This document shows positions 9,323-18,969 of a stretch of DNA of 64,000 bases, one piece after another. The stretch comes from Marvinbryantia formatexigens DSM 14469 (GTDB lineage Bacteria; Bacillota; Clostridia; Lachnospirales; Lachnospiraceae), in contig NZ_CP102268.1 in NCBI RefSeq assembly GCF_025148285.1, positions 3,627,501 to 3,691,500 of the forward strand. The letters are read 5' to 3'. The notes beneath the pieces are model-generated. The model worked only from the letters and a program-made list of their open reading frames with translations, had not been told where the DNA came from and did no database searches. A program made the translations under genes and the position numbers. Each line of letters begins with the position of its first letter. Position 1 is the first letter of the stretch.

Positions 9323-10654
9323 TTGCAGGATATCATGGAACGGGAGCAGGAATTCAGACGGCGTATGGAGAGCGCCGGAAGACATATTCTTGCGCAGGCA
9401 AGAGACGAGCTGTTTCTGCATATGCGTTTTCTGGACGTGGCGCTGTCTTCTTTTTCTTATGTGATGGACGGCAGTGTGGAGACGGTGGCGACAGACGGAA
9501 ATTTTATTTATTACAATACAAGGTATCTGGGCGGAGAATTCAGCACAGAGCGGAAGCGGATTAACCGCATTTATCTTCATATGGTGCTGCACTGCCTGTT
9601 CGGGCATGTTTTCAGACAGCCGCAGGGAGCGCAGGAATACTGGGACCTGGCGTGCGATATCGCGATGGAATCCATCATTGATGACATGCAGATCCGCTGC
9701 GTAAAGCTGCCTGTTTCCTGGGAGCGGGAGAAGCTCTATAAGGAGCTGCGCCAGGAATTAAAGGTGCTGACGGCGGAGGGCATCTGTCATGTGCTGGAGG
9801 AGAAAAAGCCAGAGGAGGCGGAGCTTGCAAAATGGCGCCGGGAGTTCACGGTAGATGAACACAGCCGCTGGTGCCGCAGTCCGGAGCACCCCAGGGATGT
9901 GCAGACGCGGGACCGCTGGCAGGATATCCGGGAAAAAATGGAGATGGATATGGACACCTTTTCGAAGGAAGCTTCGGAGGAAAGCGGCGGACTGAAGGAG
10001 CAGCTGAAGGTGGTGCAGCGGGAGACAATGGACTACCGCACGTTCCTGAAAAAGTTTGCGGTGCTGAAGGAAGCCGTGCAGGTCGATACCGACCAGTTTG
10101 ATTATGTATTTTACAGCTACGGGCTGTCGTTGTACGGCAATATGCCGCTGATAGAGCCGCAGGAGACGAAGGAGGTAAAGCGGATCGAGGAATTTGCCGT
10201 GGTGATCGATACGTCCATGTCCTGCTCCGGGGAGCTTGTGCGGGCGTTTCTGGAGGAGACTTATGCGATTCTGACAGAGCAGGAAACCTTCTTTCGCAGG
10301 ATAAACCTCCATATTATCCAGTGCGATGAGCGTGTGCAGGCGGATACGAAAATATCCTCCGTGGAAGAGCTGGAGGAGTATATGGAGCACTTTGAAATCA
10401 TTGGCAGCGGCGGCACGGATTTCCGGCCGGCATTTGCCTATGTGGAGCAGCTTATCCGGGAGCGGGAATTTACGAATTTAAAAGGACTGCTTTATTTTAC
10501 GGACGGATTTGGCATCTATCCGAAGCGGATGCCGCCATTTGAGACGGCATTTCTGTTTGTGGAGGAGGAGCAGGCGGATACCGGCGTTCCGCCGTGGGCG
10601 ATGAAGCTGGTGATCCGGCGGCAGGACCTTCAGAGGCACCGGAAAAAGGAATGA
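9323..10654 (+). CDS. VWA-like protein with degenerate DUF2201-type peptidase domain
   Basis: A 443-residue protein of the DUF2201/VWA-like family that pairs with MoxR ATPases. The N-terminal domain has HMVLHCLFGH at residues about 86-95, where family members usually show an HExxH-like core; here Met replaces the catalytic Glu. The C-terminal VWA-like domain has a MIDAS motif DTSMS near residue 296 and GGTDFRPAF later, which would bind a metal ion. The reading frame extends upstream to 9224 through a repeat; GGAGG seven bases before TTG at 9323 favours that start, with ATG at 9335 as the alternative. The next gene is the partner ATPase. Confidence 0.82.
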   Translation: MQDIMEREQEFRRRMESAGRHILAQARDELFLHMRFLDVALSSFSYVMDGSVETVATDGNFIYYNTRYLGGEFSTERKRINRIYLHMVLHCLFGHVFRQPQGAQEYWDLACDIAMESIIDDMQIRCVKLPVSWEREKLYKELRQELKVLTAEGICHVLEEKKPEEAELAKWRREFTVDEHSRWCRSPEHPRDVQTRDRWQDIREKMEMDMDTFSKEASEESGGLKEQLKVVQRETMDYRTFLKKFAVLKEAVQVDTDQFDYVFYSYGLSLYGNMPLIEPQETKEVKRIEEFAVVIDTSMSCSGELVRAFLEETYAILTEQETFFRRINLHIIQCDERVQADTKISSVEELEEYMEHFEIIGSGGTDFRPAFAYVEQLIREREFTNLKGLLYFTDGFGIYPKRMPPFETAFLFVEEEQADTGVPPWAMKLVIRRQDLQRHRKKE

Positions 10655-10709
10655 ACGGTGCCTGCGGATACCGCGGGGACGTTAAAAAGAAAAAGTTGTG
10701 AGGACAGTT

Positions 10710-12242
10710 ATGAATATTAAACGGGCAAAGGAAGAAATACGAAATTCCATTGAGGCGTATTTAAGCAGGGATGCATACGGAGAATACCGGATCCCGCCGG
10801 TGCGGCAGCGGCCTCTGCTGCTGATTGGACCGCCGGGAATCGGAAAAACACAGATCATGGAGCAGATCGCGCGCGAAAATAAGCTGGGGCTTGTCTCCTA
10901 TACCATCACGCATCACACGCGGCAGAGCGCCATCGGGCTGCCCTTTATACGGGAAAAGGAGTTTGGCGGCAGGATGTATTCTGTGACAGAATATACCATG
11001 AGTGAAATCATCGCCTCTGTGTATGAGAAAATGGAGCAGACCGGATTAAAAGAGGGGATTCTCTTTATTGATGAGATTAACTGTGTGTCGGAGACGCTGG
11101 CGCCCGCCATGCTGCAGTTCCTGCAGTGCAAGACCTTCGGCAATCAGAAGGTACCGGAGGGCTGGGTGATCGTGGCGGCAGGCAACCCGCCGGAGTATAA
11201 TAAATCGGTGCGCGAGTTTGACGTGGTGACACTGGACCGTATCAAGAAAATTGATGTGGAGGCAGATTTTTCTGTCTGGAAGGAGTATGCGTATGCAGCG
11301 GGGATCCACAACGCGATTATCTCGTATCTGGAGCTGAAAAAGGAAAATTTCTATAAGGTGGAGACGACGGTGGACGGCAAGCTGTTCGCCACTGCCCGCG
11401 GCTGGGAGGATCTGTCACAGCTTCTGCAGGTTTATGAATCGCTTGGCAGGACGGCGGACCGCGAGGTGATCTACCAGTATATCCAGCACTGGCGGATCGC
11501 TAAGGATTTTGCCAATTATCTGGAACTGTATAACAAATATAAAAAGGATTACCGCGTGCAGGAGATTCTGCAGGGGAGAATCAGCGATGAGGCGGTGGAT
11601 AAAATCCGCCGGGCTTCCTTTGATGAAAAGCTCAGCGTAATCGGGCTGCTGCTGTCGGCGCTGCACGGGCTGTTTGCCGGGGCATATCAGATGGACCGGT
11701 ATGTCACGGGACTCTTTGACAGGCTGAAGGAATATAAAAAGCTTCTGGGAGAAGATATGCAGAAGCTCTCCGGGGAGGAGGCGCAGAAACTTCTGGAGGC
11801 GGTTGTCCAGAAAGCTGCGCAGGAGCTGGAGCGCCGGAAACAGGCGGGGCATCTTACCAGGGAGGAAGCACATGTGCAGATGGAAACCGGGCAGACGCTG
11901 GAGCGCTATGTGGCTGCTCTGAAGGAGCAGAGGACAGAAAACGGGCAGCAGGCATTTGCAAAGATACGGGAGTTGTTTGCCGGGGAGCCGCCCAGGCGTG
12001 ACGACGCGCTGCAGCAGGCGGACACGGCGCTGAATTACGTGTTTGATTTTCTGGAGCGCGCCTTTGGCGACAGCCAGGAAATGGTGGTGTTTATCACAGA
12101 AATGAACACGGATTATTACGCCGCATGGTTTGTGGATATCAATGGCTGTGACCGGTTTTATAAGTATAATAAAAGTCTGCTTTTCTCCGAGCGGCAGAAG
12201 GGAATCCTGCAGGAACTGGCGCAGATAGAGGATATGTTATAA
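10710..12242 (+). CDS. MoxR-type AAA+ ATPase
   Basis: A 510-residue AAA+ ATPase. Walker A GPPGIGKT lies at about residues 40-47, Walker B GILFIDEIN near 118, and a sensor-1 region VIVAAGNPPEYN follows. The C-terminal 250 residues are helical and charged. MoxR ATPases act as chaperone-like machines that insert metals or remodel protein complexes, usually with a VWA partner; that partner is the gene directly upstream. GAGG six bases before the ATG at 10710 fixes the start over a GTG at 10698. A terminator follows. The client is unknown. Confidence 0.88.
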   Translation: MNIKRAKEEIRNSIEAYLSRDAYGEYRIPPVRQRPLLLIGPPGIGKTQIMEQIARENKLGLVSYTITHHTRQSAIGLPFIREKEFGGRMYSVTEYTMSEIIASVYEKMEQTGLKEGILFIDEINCVSETLAPAMLQFLQCKTFGNQKVPEGWVIVAAGNPPEYNKSVREFDVVTLDRIKKIDVEADFSVWKEYAYAAGIHNAIISYLELKKENFYKVETTVDGKLFATARGWEDLSQLLQVYESLGRTADREVIYQYIQHWRIAKDFANYLELYNKYKKDYRVQEILQGRISDEAVDKIRRASFDEKLSVIGLLLSALHGLFAGAYQMDRYVTGLFDRLKEYKKLLGEDMQKLSGEEAQKLLEAVVQKAAQELERRKQAGHLTREEAHVQMETGQTLERYVAALKEQRTENGQQAFAKIRELFAGEPPRRDDALQQADTALNYVFDFLERAFGDSQEMVVFITEMNTDYYAAWFVDINGCDRFYKYNKSLLFSERQKGILQELAQIEDML

Positions 12243-12298
12243 AGAAGAAGCAGCCGGGGAATGCTTCTGGCTGATGTGTATTTCGGGGATACAAAGAT

Positions 12299-12353
12299 AA
12301 AAAACGCGCTGTGAATGTATCGCATATGCGACGCATCCGCAGCGCGTTTTTGC
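12299..12353. terminator. bidirectional terminator between the MoxR and pyk genes
   Basis: AAAACGCGCTG / CAGCGCGTTTTT stem with an inner GCGAC-type hairpin; A and T runs on the two sides serve both convergent transcripts. Confidence 0.85.
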
Positions 12354-12439
12354 AGGGAGACTTCCGGCTTCTTTGCATGTGCAGCGGGCCGGGCGTCATG
12401 CCTGTGTATTCATGCGGCGATTCCTGCCGGGTATTTACC

Positions 12440-13873
12440 TTAATACGGGTCGCCGACAATGTGTACGTTAATCAGGTTTGTTGTTCCCGACATGCCGAGC
12501 GGTACCCCGGCGGTAATCACAGTAATATCGCCGTCCTTCAGAAGACCGGCGGCAGTCGCTTCCTCCACGGAATGTTCAAACAGCTCGAAGGTATCCTGTT
12601 CCTCCTTTGTCTGGATCGGCACCACGCCCCAGCTGAGGTTGAGCTGGCGGCATACATGCGGATGCGTTGCGCAGCCGATAATCGGACATGCAGGACGGTA
12701 CTTTGAAATCGTGTGGGCGGTGCCGCCGGATTTTGTGACGGTTACAATCGCCTGCGCCCGCAGATCGTGTGCGGTGGAGCAGGTGGCATAGGCAATCGCC
12801 TCTGTAATATTCTGCTGTCCGCTGCCGGTACTGATGTGATTGAAGCGGTTTACATAATCAATGTCCGCCTCCGTATGAAGCGCGATGCGCACCATCGTCT
12901 GCAGCGTTTCCACCGGATATTTTCCAGCGGCGGTCTCTCCGGAGAGCATGATAGCGCTGGTGCCGTCGTAAATGGCGTTTGCCACGTCCGTTGCCTCGGC
13001 TCTTGTGGGGCGCGGATGGGTAATCATGGAATCGAGCATCTGCGTGGCGGTGATGGAAACCTTGCCGGCCTGGATGGTCTTTTTAATCAGCTTTTTCTGG
13101 ATTGCCGGAACGTCCTCCAGCGGGATTTCCACACCCATATCGCCGCGGGCAATCATGATGCCGTCGGCAACCTCCAGAATCTCGTCGATATTGTCGACCC
13201 CTTCTTTATTCTCAATTTTTGCGATAATCTGAATCGTATCACAGTTCTGTTCCTCCAGAATTTTGCGGATTTCCAGAATATCCTGTGCGGAACGTGTAAA
13301 GGATGCGGCGATAAAATCAAAGCCCATTTTGATGCCGAAAAGAATGTCGTCATGGTCTTTTTCACTGACGAACGGCATGGAGAGCGACACGTCAGGTACG
13401 TTTACGCCCTTGCGGTTGGAAACCGGACCGGAGTTGAGCACTTCGCAGATGATATCGGTATCTGTGACCTCTTTGATGGAAAGTCCGATCAGACCGTCGT
13501 CCAGCAGGATCATATTGCCGGCTTTGACATCCTTTACAAGATTGGCGTAGGTGATGGAAACGATGGAAGCGTCGCCCTCCACCTCCCGCGTGGTGAGCGT
13601 GAAGGTCTGTCCCTTCTGGAGCTGTACCTTTCCTTCTTTAAAGGTTTTCAGACGGATTTCCGGTCCCTTGGTGTCCAGCAGGGCGGCAACCGGAAGCTTT
13701 GCCTTGTTTCTTGCCTTTTTCAGCGCAACAAAACGCACGCGCTGTTCTTCATGCGTGCCGTGGGAAAAATTAAAACGCGCCACGTTCATACCGGAGTCGA
13801 TCAGTGATTCCAGTACGCCGGGCTGGTCCGTGGATGGTCCGAGTGTACAGATGATTTTTGTTTTTCTCAGCAT
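12440..13873 (-). CDS. pyk: pyruvate kinase
   Basis: Catalyses phosphoenolpyruvate + ADP to pyruvate + ATP, the last step of glycolysis. Seen: TKIICTLGPS start, MNVARFNFSHG, the metal and substrate block IIAKIENKEGVDNIDEI, the signature region MIARGDMGVEIP, and TATQMLDSMI. At 477 residues it has the short form without the extra C-terminal PEP-utiliser-like domain of bacillar enzymes. GGAGAG sits eight bases before the ATG. It is the last gene of a PHP-HAD-pyk operon; the preceding stop is 2 nt before its ATG. Confidence 0.97.
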   Translation of the reverse strand: MLRKTKIICTLGPSTDQPGVLESLIDSGMNVARFNFSHGTHEEQRVRFVALKKARNKAKLPVAALLDTKGPEIRLKTFKEGKVQLQKGQTFTLTTREVEGDASIVSITYANLVKDVKAGNMILLDDGLIGLSIKEVTDTDIICEVLNSGPVSNRKGVNVPDVSLSMPFVSEKDHDDILFGIKMGFDFIAASFTRSAQDILEIRKILEEQNCDTIQIIAKIENKEGVDNIDEILEVADGIMIARGDMGVEIPLEDVPAIQKKLIKKTIQAGKVSITATQMLDSMITHPRPTRAEATDVANAIYDGTSAIMLSGETAAGKYPVETLQTMVRIALHTEADIDYVNRFNHISTGSGQQNITEAIAYATCSTAHDLRAQAIVTVTKSGGTAHTISKYRPACPIIGCATHPHVCRQLNLSWGVVPIQTKEEQDTFELFEHSVEEATAAGLLKDGDITVITAGVPLGMSGTTNLINVHIVGDPY

Positions 13874-13875
13874 AG

Positions 13876-14709
13876 TCAGTTCTCTCCATTCGTTAAAATA
13901 AATTTGTAGATGATTTCTGCAACGGCATCATGATTGTTGTCATGCTCCGTTACGTAATTTCCGTGTGCGCGCATGGAAGCGTCTGCGTTTTTCATGATAG
14001 CGCTGATATGCGTCGCCTCCAGCATGGGAATATCGTTGTCGGCATCCCCCGCCGAGATTGTATTTTCCGGCGGAATATCAAACATATCGCAGAAAATCCG
14101 GACAGCGCTGCCCTTGGAGACGCCAACCGGCATATATTCCAGATAATTCGGACAGGAAAAGAAGCTGTCCGCCTTTCCTTCTGCCCAGCCTGCGAGGGAT
14201 TTCTGAAAGTCGTGCAGTCTCTGCGGTTCGTCCAGATTAATGATAATCACCTTTTCCGGTTCCTCCGGCAGAGCCTGGCAGACATCCTCCACAATCAGAT
14301 AATCCATCGTGGTAGCCGTCGTGTAGGAAAGCAGCTCGCGGGTATTGTGTGCGGAAAGCACGGCGCTGCGGGTGTAGGTATGCGCATACAGACCGGCTTT
14401 CTCCGCCGCTTCCAGAAGATAGCGGACAATGTCTTTTGCGAGTGTTTTCCGGTAAATGGGCTTTTGGTGACAGAGGTCATAAATGCAGGCGCCATTGTAG
14501 GTGATGGCATAGCAGCCCTCGGAAGTCAGCGACATTTTTTTCGCAAATTTCAGCGCGCTGATGGTGGCGCGTCCGCTGGTGATGACGATTTTATGTCCCT
14601 GGCGCAGCGCCTCGCGGATGGCCGCCATGTTTCCCGGCGTGATTTCCTTTTCATCATTAAGGAGCGTGCCGTCCAGGTCGAGAAATAAGATTTTTTTATC
14701 ATGCATCAT
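13876..14709 (-). CDS. Cof-type HAD-superfamily hydrolase
   Basis: A 277-residue HAD phosphatase of the Cof subfamily, cytoplasmic. The nucleophile motif DLDGTLLND (residues about 11-19), motif II VITSGR, and the C-terminal SAGDADNDIPMLEA acid motif are all present, with the C2 cap between motif II and III. Cof proteins dephosphorylate sugar phosphates or flavin/pyridoxal phosphates; the substrate here is not evident. The ATG overlaps the stop of the upstream PHP gene (ATGA), and GGAG lies at proper distance. Confidence 0.93.
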   Translation of the reverse strand: MMHDKKILFLDLDGTLLNDEKEITPGNMAAIREALRQGHKIVITSGRATISALKFAKKMSLTSEGCYAITYNGACIYDLCHQKPIYRKTLAKDIVRYLLEAAEKAGLYAHTYTRSAVLSAHNTRELLSYTTATTMDYLIVEDVCQALPEEPEKVIIINLDEPQRLHDFQKSLAGWAEGKADSFFSCPNYLEYMPVGVSKGSAVRIFCDMFDIPPENTISAGDADNDIPMLEATHISAIMKNADASMRAHGNYVTEHDNNHDAVAEIIYKFILTNGEN

Positions 14710-15554
14710 TGCTTTGTTCTCCTGCTTCGCAGATTTGTCAGAATATGATACGGGATACGTAAATTTCCCCGCCCCACGCCGAGGTCGATATGGGGCTTGT
14801 TGCTTCCGTGAAAGTCGGAACCGCCGGAAATCAGCAGACCGTGCCGCTTCGCAAGCTGCCGGACGAAGCTCTCATCGAAGGCGGAGTGCGTGGAGTAGAT
14901 GGCTTCAATGCCAATCAGTCCCGCTTTTTTCAGGGAGGAGAGCAGAATGTCCATTTCTTCCTCCGAAAGACGGTAAAGCATCGGGTGCGCCAGGACGGGA
15001 ATACCGCCCGTACTGGAAATCAGATGCACCGCCTGCACCGGGGTCACTTTTTCCCGCGGAACAAAACAGGGGCAGGCTTCTCCGATGTAGCGCTCAAATG
15101 CTTCCGGCATCTCCTTAACATAGCCGTGGTCCATAAGATAGCGCGCAAAGTGCGCCCGTGTCCACACGGCGTCCCCAAAAGCGGCTTCCATCTGCCCGTG
15201 GGAGATATCGATGCCGTTCTCCTGCATTTTTTTAATCATTTTTTCGTTGCGGATGTCGCGGGAATCCTGGAAGCGGGTGAGCTGGCTGCAGAAATCAGCG
15301 CTCCGGTAATCAATATCCAGTCCGACAATGTGAATATCTTTCCCCTTATATTCCGTGGAAAATTCAATCCCGGCAACAACTTCGAGAGCGGTGCCCTCTG
15401 CGGCGGCAAATGCTTCCGGGAGCCCGGCAACCGTGTCGTGGTCTGTCAGCGCAAAGGCTCTCAGCCCCTTCTCACAGGCATAAGAAACCAGCTCAGCGGG
15501 CGACATTGTGCCGTCCGAGCAATTAGAATGTACATGAAGATCTACCGTTTCCAT
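14706..15554 (-). CDS. PHP-domain phosphoesterase (YciV / RNase AM-like)
   Basis: A 282-residue PHP-domain enzyme. Metal-binding motifs: DLHVHSNCSDG near the N-terminus, ALTDHDT, GIEFST, HIVGLDID, and C-terminal GGSDFHG. Relatives of the YciV type hydrolyse 3',5'-nucleoside bisphosphates or trim RNA 5' ends. The start is ATG at 15554, eight bases after GGGAGG; the frame also allows an upstream ATG at 15575 without a site. It is the first gene of the operon with the HAD hydrolase and pyk, with a 4-bp ATGA overlap to the HAD gene. Confidence 0.9.
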   Translation of the reverse strand: METVDLHVHSNCSDGTMSPAELVSYACEKGLRAFALTDHDTVAGLPEAFAAAEGTALEVVAGIEFSTEYKGKDIHIVGLDIDYRSADFCSQLTRFQDSRDIRNEKMIKKMQENGIDISHGQMEAAFGDAVWTRAHFARYLMDHGYVKEMPEAFERYIGEACPCFVPREKVTPVQAVHLISSTGGIPVLAHPMLYRLSEEEMDILLSSLKKAGLIGIEAIYSTHSAFDESFVRQLAKRHGLLISGGSDFHGSNKPHIDLGVGRGNLRIPYHILTNLRSRRTKQ

Positions 15555-15683
15555 CAAAGCGCCTCCCAATTCCATAAAGATGAATATTTATTAGTATACC
15601 GCAAATTACCATATCCTTGCAAGTGGTGGGAAGAAGATAAAATATTTTTTGCAATACCGGATGATTGCACATTAGTTTCCAAT

Positions 15684-15703
15684 ACCTACCGTATTTGGTA
15701 GGT
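15684..15703. promoter_or_regulatory. perfect inverted repeat upstream of the YobI cassette (possible operator)
   Basis: ACCTACC-GTATTT-GGTAGGT, a 7-bp perfect palindrome with a 6-bp centre, about 85 bp before the cassette start in AT-rich intergenic DNA. No T run follows, so it is more like an operator than a terminator. The rest of 15555-15786 shows no gene; no convincing promoter pair was found, although TTGACA occurs at 15751. Confidence 0.45.
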
Positions 15704-15786
15704 GTTGTCGGATAATTAATGTTACAATTTTATATATATTTTGACATCGGATATCTGAAGATAAAGCTTAAAACAGGAGTATGCAA

Positions 15787-17859
15787 ATGGAGAACGGGGA
15801 AAGTATCGCGAATCAGACACAGAGTGAGCTAGTGCAGGAGGAAGAAGCTGTTATTTTTCCGCTCTCCTGTAATCCGGATATAGAAGAAAGTACAGCCACA
15901 CAGGTATTTTACAGACATCTGGAGAAGGCTTTTGCAGAACCAAGGATTCGGAACATTGCCATTACAGGTAGCTTTGGGGTAGGAAAAAGCAGTATGCTCC
16001 GATCTTTTGAGAAGCATTACCATGAAACATCTATTGCGCCGACGGATGTAAAACATAAATGGGGCATAAAAAAAGAGAAAATACAGAAGAATTTTCTGTA
16101 TATATCACTGGGAAAGTTTTCAGAAAAAAAGAATGAGGACGAAAATGAGAACGAAAATGAGAACGAAAATGAAAATCAGATTGAACGTCGGATATTACTC
16201 CAGGTTTATGCAAGATTTCGACAGAAGGATCTGCCATCCGGCAGCTTTCGGTTGATATCGGAAAATATAAAACATCCCAAAATAACAGGGGCATTGGCAG
16301 GGGTTCTTGTTTTTGCCCTGCTTTTGCTGATATACCATGAGCCATTAGGAAATCTGGTGCTATGGACGATGAAAGGAATAGCATGGATAAGAATAGCCAA
16401 AATGTGGCTGCATCTTATTCTCTATCTTGCTGTAATGGCGGCTGTGGCAGCTTTATGTGGAATGGGCTTATACCGCCTGCTGCCCAGATTACAGCTAATG
16501 AGAATATCTTTAAAAGCAGAACAGGCGGAATTAGATTTGGAGAAGCAGGCATGTACTGATTATTTAGATTTGTACAGCATGGAACTGGTATATTGTCTGG
16601 AAAGAATAGCGGATCAGATCGATAGGACAGTGATTTTTGAGGATATAGATCGCTTCCAACCGGAAAAGTGTATTGAAATTTTTACACGGCTGCGTGAAAT
16701 TAATTATCTGGTCAATCTGCGTCTGGATAAACAAAACTATATTCGTTTTGTATTTGTCATAAACGATGACGTTGTCAGTGGCATGGAGCATGCGAAATTT
16801 TTTGATTATATTCTGCCGGTTATTCCATCAATCAATAAGAAAACTTCAGAGATTATCTTTACAGACAATTTGCGAAAGGTAAACAAATCTATTGCAGGCT
16901 TTTTGAAAAATATCGGGCAAGAGCATTGTGCAGAACATCTTTCAAGATTAGACCAGTATGATACAACCGGAATCGTTCATTGTATTGCGCCGTATATAAA
17001 AGATTTTCGGCTGCAGTATGCTATTTTAAATGATTATGGATTGATGGCAGAACAGTATTTTCTGAATAACAGCAGGGGAGCAGAGCGTGACGATGCAGAA
17101 CAGATCCTTGCTTTTGCTGTTTATAAGAATATATGGCCGGAAGACTACAGGAAGTTCTGGCAGGGGGAAAACAATATCCTCTTTGAAGAGGTTAAGAATG
17201 AGGGAAAAGATGATAAAGACAAAAGAAAAAAGGATGAGTTTTCCGGTCTGAGGGATATTCTTGTAGGTGGAGAGAATCCGTTTCTGAATATCCGAAGTCT
17301 ATATTATGTGGGATTCAGCGAAGATAATATGATAGAAAGGCACGGAAATATTTGGTATGGAGAATACGAGATAACGGAGAAAATCAGACTGATAGAGGAA
17401 ATACAGAAAGAAGACAGAAGAATTATCGATGAGCTGCGTGAATTCTGTGCATCTGAGAAACTGACAGACAGCGGCGATGAACGGCAGATCCTTGTATCAG
17501 CAATTAGGTGTATGCTCCGGTGTGAGGTAAAAGAAACGAAATGGTTCTTTGCAAAGCGTGATATAATCATGTGCCTTGAGGTGCTTTCGGAGCTGGAAGA
17601 AACGGAATATATAACATTTCTGTCATGGGCGAAAGAAGAAGCGTGGGCAAAGGATGCGGACAGAGATGGAATATTCAATGTATATAAGTGTTGCTGCGAC
17701 ATGGAAAATCTAATATACCGTCAGGATTTATCTATGAAGATGGTAGATGTTTTTTGCCAGGGAGTAAATGACGAAGAGCGGTATAGTAACAAGATCCTTC
17801 ATGTTGAAGGTAACAGAGTTGATCTGGGAGAGAAAATAAGTAAAACTCATAAGTGCTAA
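15787..17859 (+). CDS. YobI-like membrane P-loop NTPase
   Basis: A 690-residue protein resembling the YobI family of P-loop NTPases (KAP/STAND-like). Walker A GSFGVGKS is near residues 61-68. A charged Asn-Glu repeat follows (near 118-131), then two hydrophobic segments at about 168-186 and 206-228 that should form a membrane hairpin, then Walker B-like VIFEDIDRF near 281. The C-terminal half is helical and unrecognised. Family members are poorly characterised; KAP relatives occur in conflict systems. ATG at 15787 is seven bases after GGAG; the ATG at 15781 is too close. First gene of a four-gene cassette with lower GC than its flanks. Confidence 0.75.
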   Translation: MENGESIANQTQSELVQEEEAVIFPLSCNPDIEESTATQVFYRHLEKAFAEPRIRNIAITGSFGVGKSSMLRSFEKHYHETSIAPTDVKHKWGIKKEKIQKNFLYISLGKFSEKKNEDENENENENENENQIERRILLQVYARFRQKDLPSGSFRLISENIKHPKITGALAGVLVFALLLLIYHEPLGNLVLWTMKGIAWIRIAKMWLHLILYLAVMAAVAALCGMGLYRLLPRLQLMRISLKAEQAELDLEKQACTDYLDLYSMELVYCLERIADQIDRTVIFEDIDRFQPEKCIEIFTRLREINYLVNLRLDKQNYIRFVFVINDDVVSGMEHAKFFDYILPVIPSINKKTSEIIFTDNLRKVNKSIAGFLKNIGQEHCAEHLSRLDQYDTTGIVHCIAPYIKDFRLQYAILNDYGLMAEQYFLNNSRGAERDDAEQILAFAVYKNIWPEDYRKFWQGENNILFEEVKNEGKDDKDKRKKDEFSGLRDILVGGENPFLNIRSLYYVGFSEDNMIERHGNIWYGEYEITEKIRLIEEIQKEDRRIIDELREFCASEKLTDSGDERQILVSAIRCMLRCEVKETKWFFAKRDIIMCLEVLSELEETEYITFLSWAKEEAWAKDADRDGIFNVYKCCCDMENLIYRQDLSMKMVDVFCQGVNDEERYSNKILHVEGNRVDLGEKISKTHKC

Positions 17860-17910
17860 ACAGATTAGAAACGGATTCGGTCTGTAAAGAGAGAACAAAA
17901 GAAAGGAGAT

Positions 17911-18969
17911 GTGCAGTATTTGTATGTTGTTGAAATATTAGAAATGGATAGTGTACAGCTCCGGTTTTCGTGCAGTGAAAAAGAGGCAGAGGGAGAAAGC
18001 ATTGAACAGGCACTCAGTGAATTTTTTTCAAATTATGAGAGTGGTATACATGTAGCGGTCATCTGCCTGCAAACAGATGACGCCGTTGAACATTGGTTGT
18101 CCCAGAACGAAGTGCTGGAAGACTGGGATGATGGAGGAAGCGTTGCAGTAAAAGATCCATCGAATCCTACTAAGGAAAGAAAATTCATATATATTTGTGT
18201 GAAGAATGGAACAACGACGGCCAGTGAGTTGGTAGATGCTCTGAAAAAGATTGAGAGCATTTGTAGTTCTTATTTAGCAGGAAGAGAATGCTTTGGGTTG
18301 GTTAGCTGTATGGCTGGAATTGCATCGGCGATAGATGATATCCGGAAAATATTCACTGCTGATTATGCGCAAAAGTTATCGGATTCTCTGACAATCAATA
18401 GTGAGGATGTACCGGAAATACGAATACTGGTCTTTCTTCCGCAAGAGTGTTACGAAACGTTTAAAAATGAGGAATGCTATTTCCCGAAACAATTAGAATA
18501 TGTTGTAAATGCAGCAACCTTTAGGCAAGTAGTGGAAGAAAGGAACACGCTGGAAAAGACATTAAATGAAAAAGACAGGGAAATTGAAGAACTAAAAGAA
18601 GAATTAGATAAAAAGGAGCAAGAAATAAAAAATACAAACGATGTAATTATGGAAGTAATGAATTATGTTAACAACACGAAAGAATTGTTAGAAAAAATCG
18701 AAAGAAAATTATCTTCAAGGGATAAAGAAAAGGCAACAAATATTCGTGAAGCTGCAAACGGTGGGGCAGAAAGACAGTCGAAGAGTAAAGCGGATATAGA
18801 AAAAGATGAAGAACGTCATGATTATGAACCGGAAAATCTGCCTAAGGCAGAAGCAAGAGAAGGACAGCACTATAAGCATGGGGAGCGGGGAATGAAAGGA
18901 AATCCGCATGAAGAAAAAGGATCTTCCTATGATTCAAGTTTATACAGACAGGAGGATGATGTGAGATGA
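17911..18969 (+). CDS. uncharacterised coiled-coil protein of the YobI cassette
   Basis: A 352-residue protein I do not recognise. Residues 1-200 look globular (alternating hydrophobic strands and helices). Residues about 206-268 form a heptad-rich coiled coil (EKTLNEKDREIEELKEEL). The tail is charged, rich in Glu, Lys, His and Gly, and probably disordered. There is no signal or membrane segment. The start is uncertain: GTG at 17911 is only 2 nt from GGAG, and TTG at 17920 is 11 nt away. Its stop overlaps the start of the VirD4-like gene by 4 nt, implying translational coupling and a shared complex. Confidence 0.65.
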   Translation: MQYLYVVEILEMDSVQLRFSCSEKEAEGESIEQALSEFFSNYESGIHVAVICLQTDDAVEHWLSQNEVLEDWDDGGSVAVKDPSNPTKERKFIYICVKNGTTTASELVDALKKIESICSSYLAGRECFGLVSCMAGIASAIDDIRKIFTADYAQKLSDSLTINSEDVPEIRILVFLPQECYETFKNEECYFPKQLEYVVNAATFRQVVEERNTLEKTLNEKDREIEELKEELDKKEQEIKNTNDVIMEVMNYVNNTKELLEKIERKLSSRDKEKATNIREAANGGAERQSKSKADIEKDEERHDYEPENLPKAEAREGQHYKHGERGMKGNPHEEKGSSYDSSLYRQEDDVR

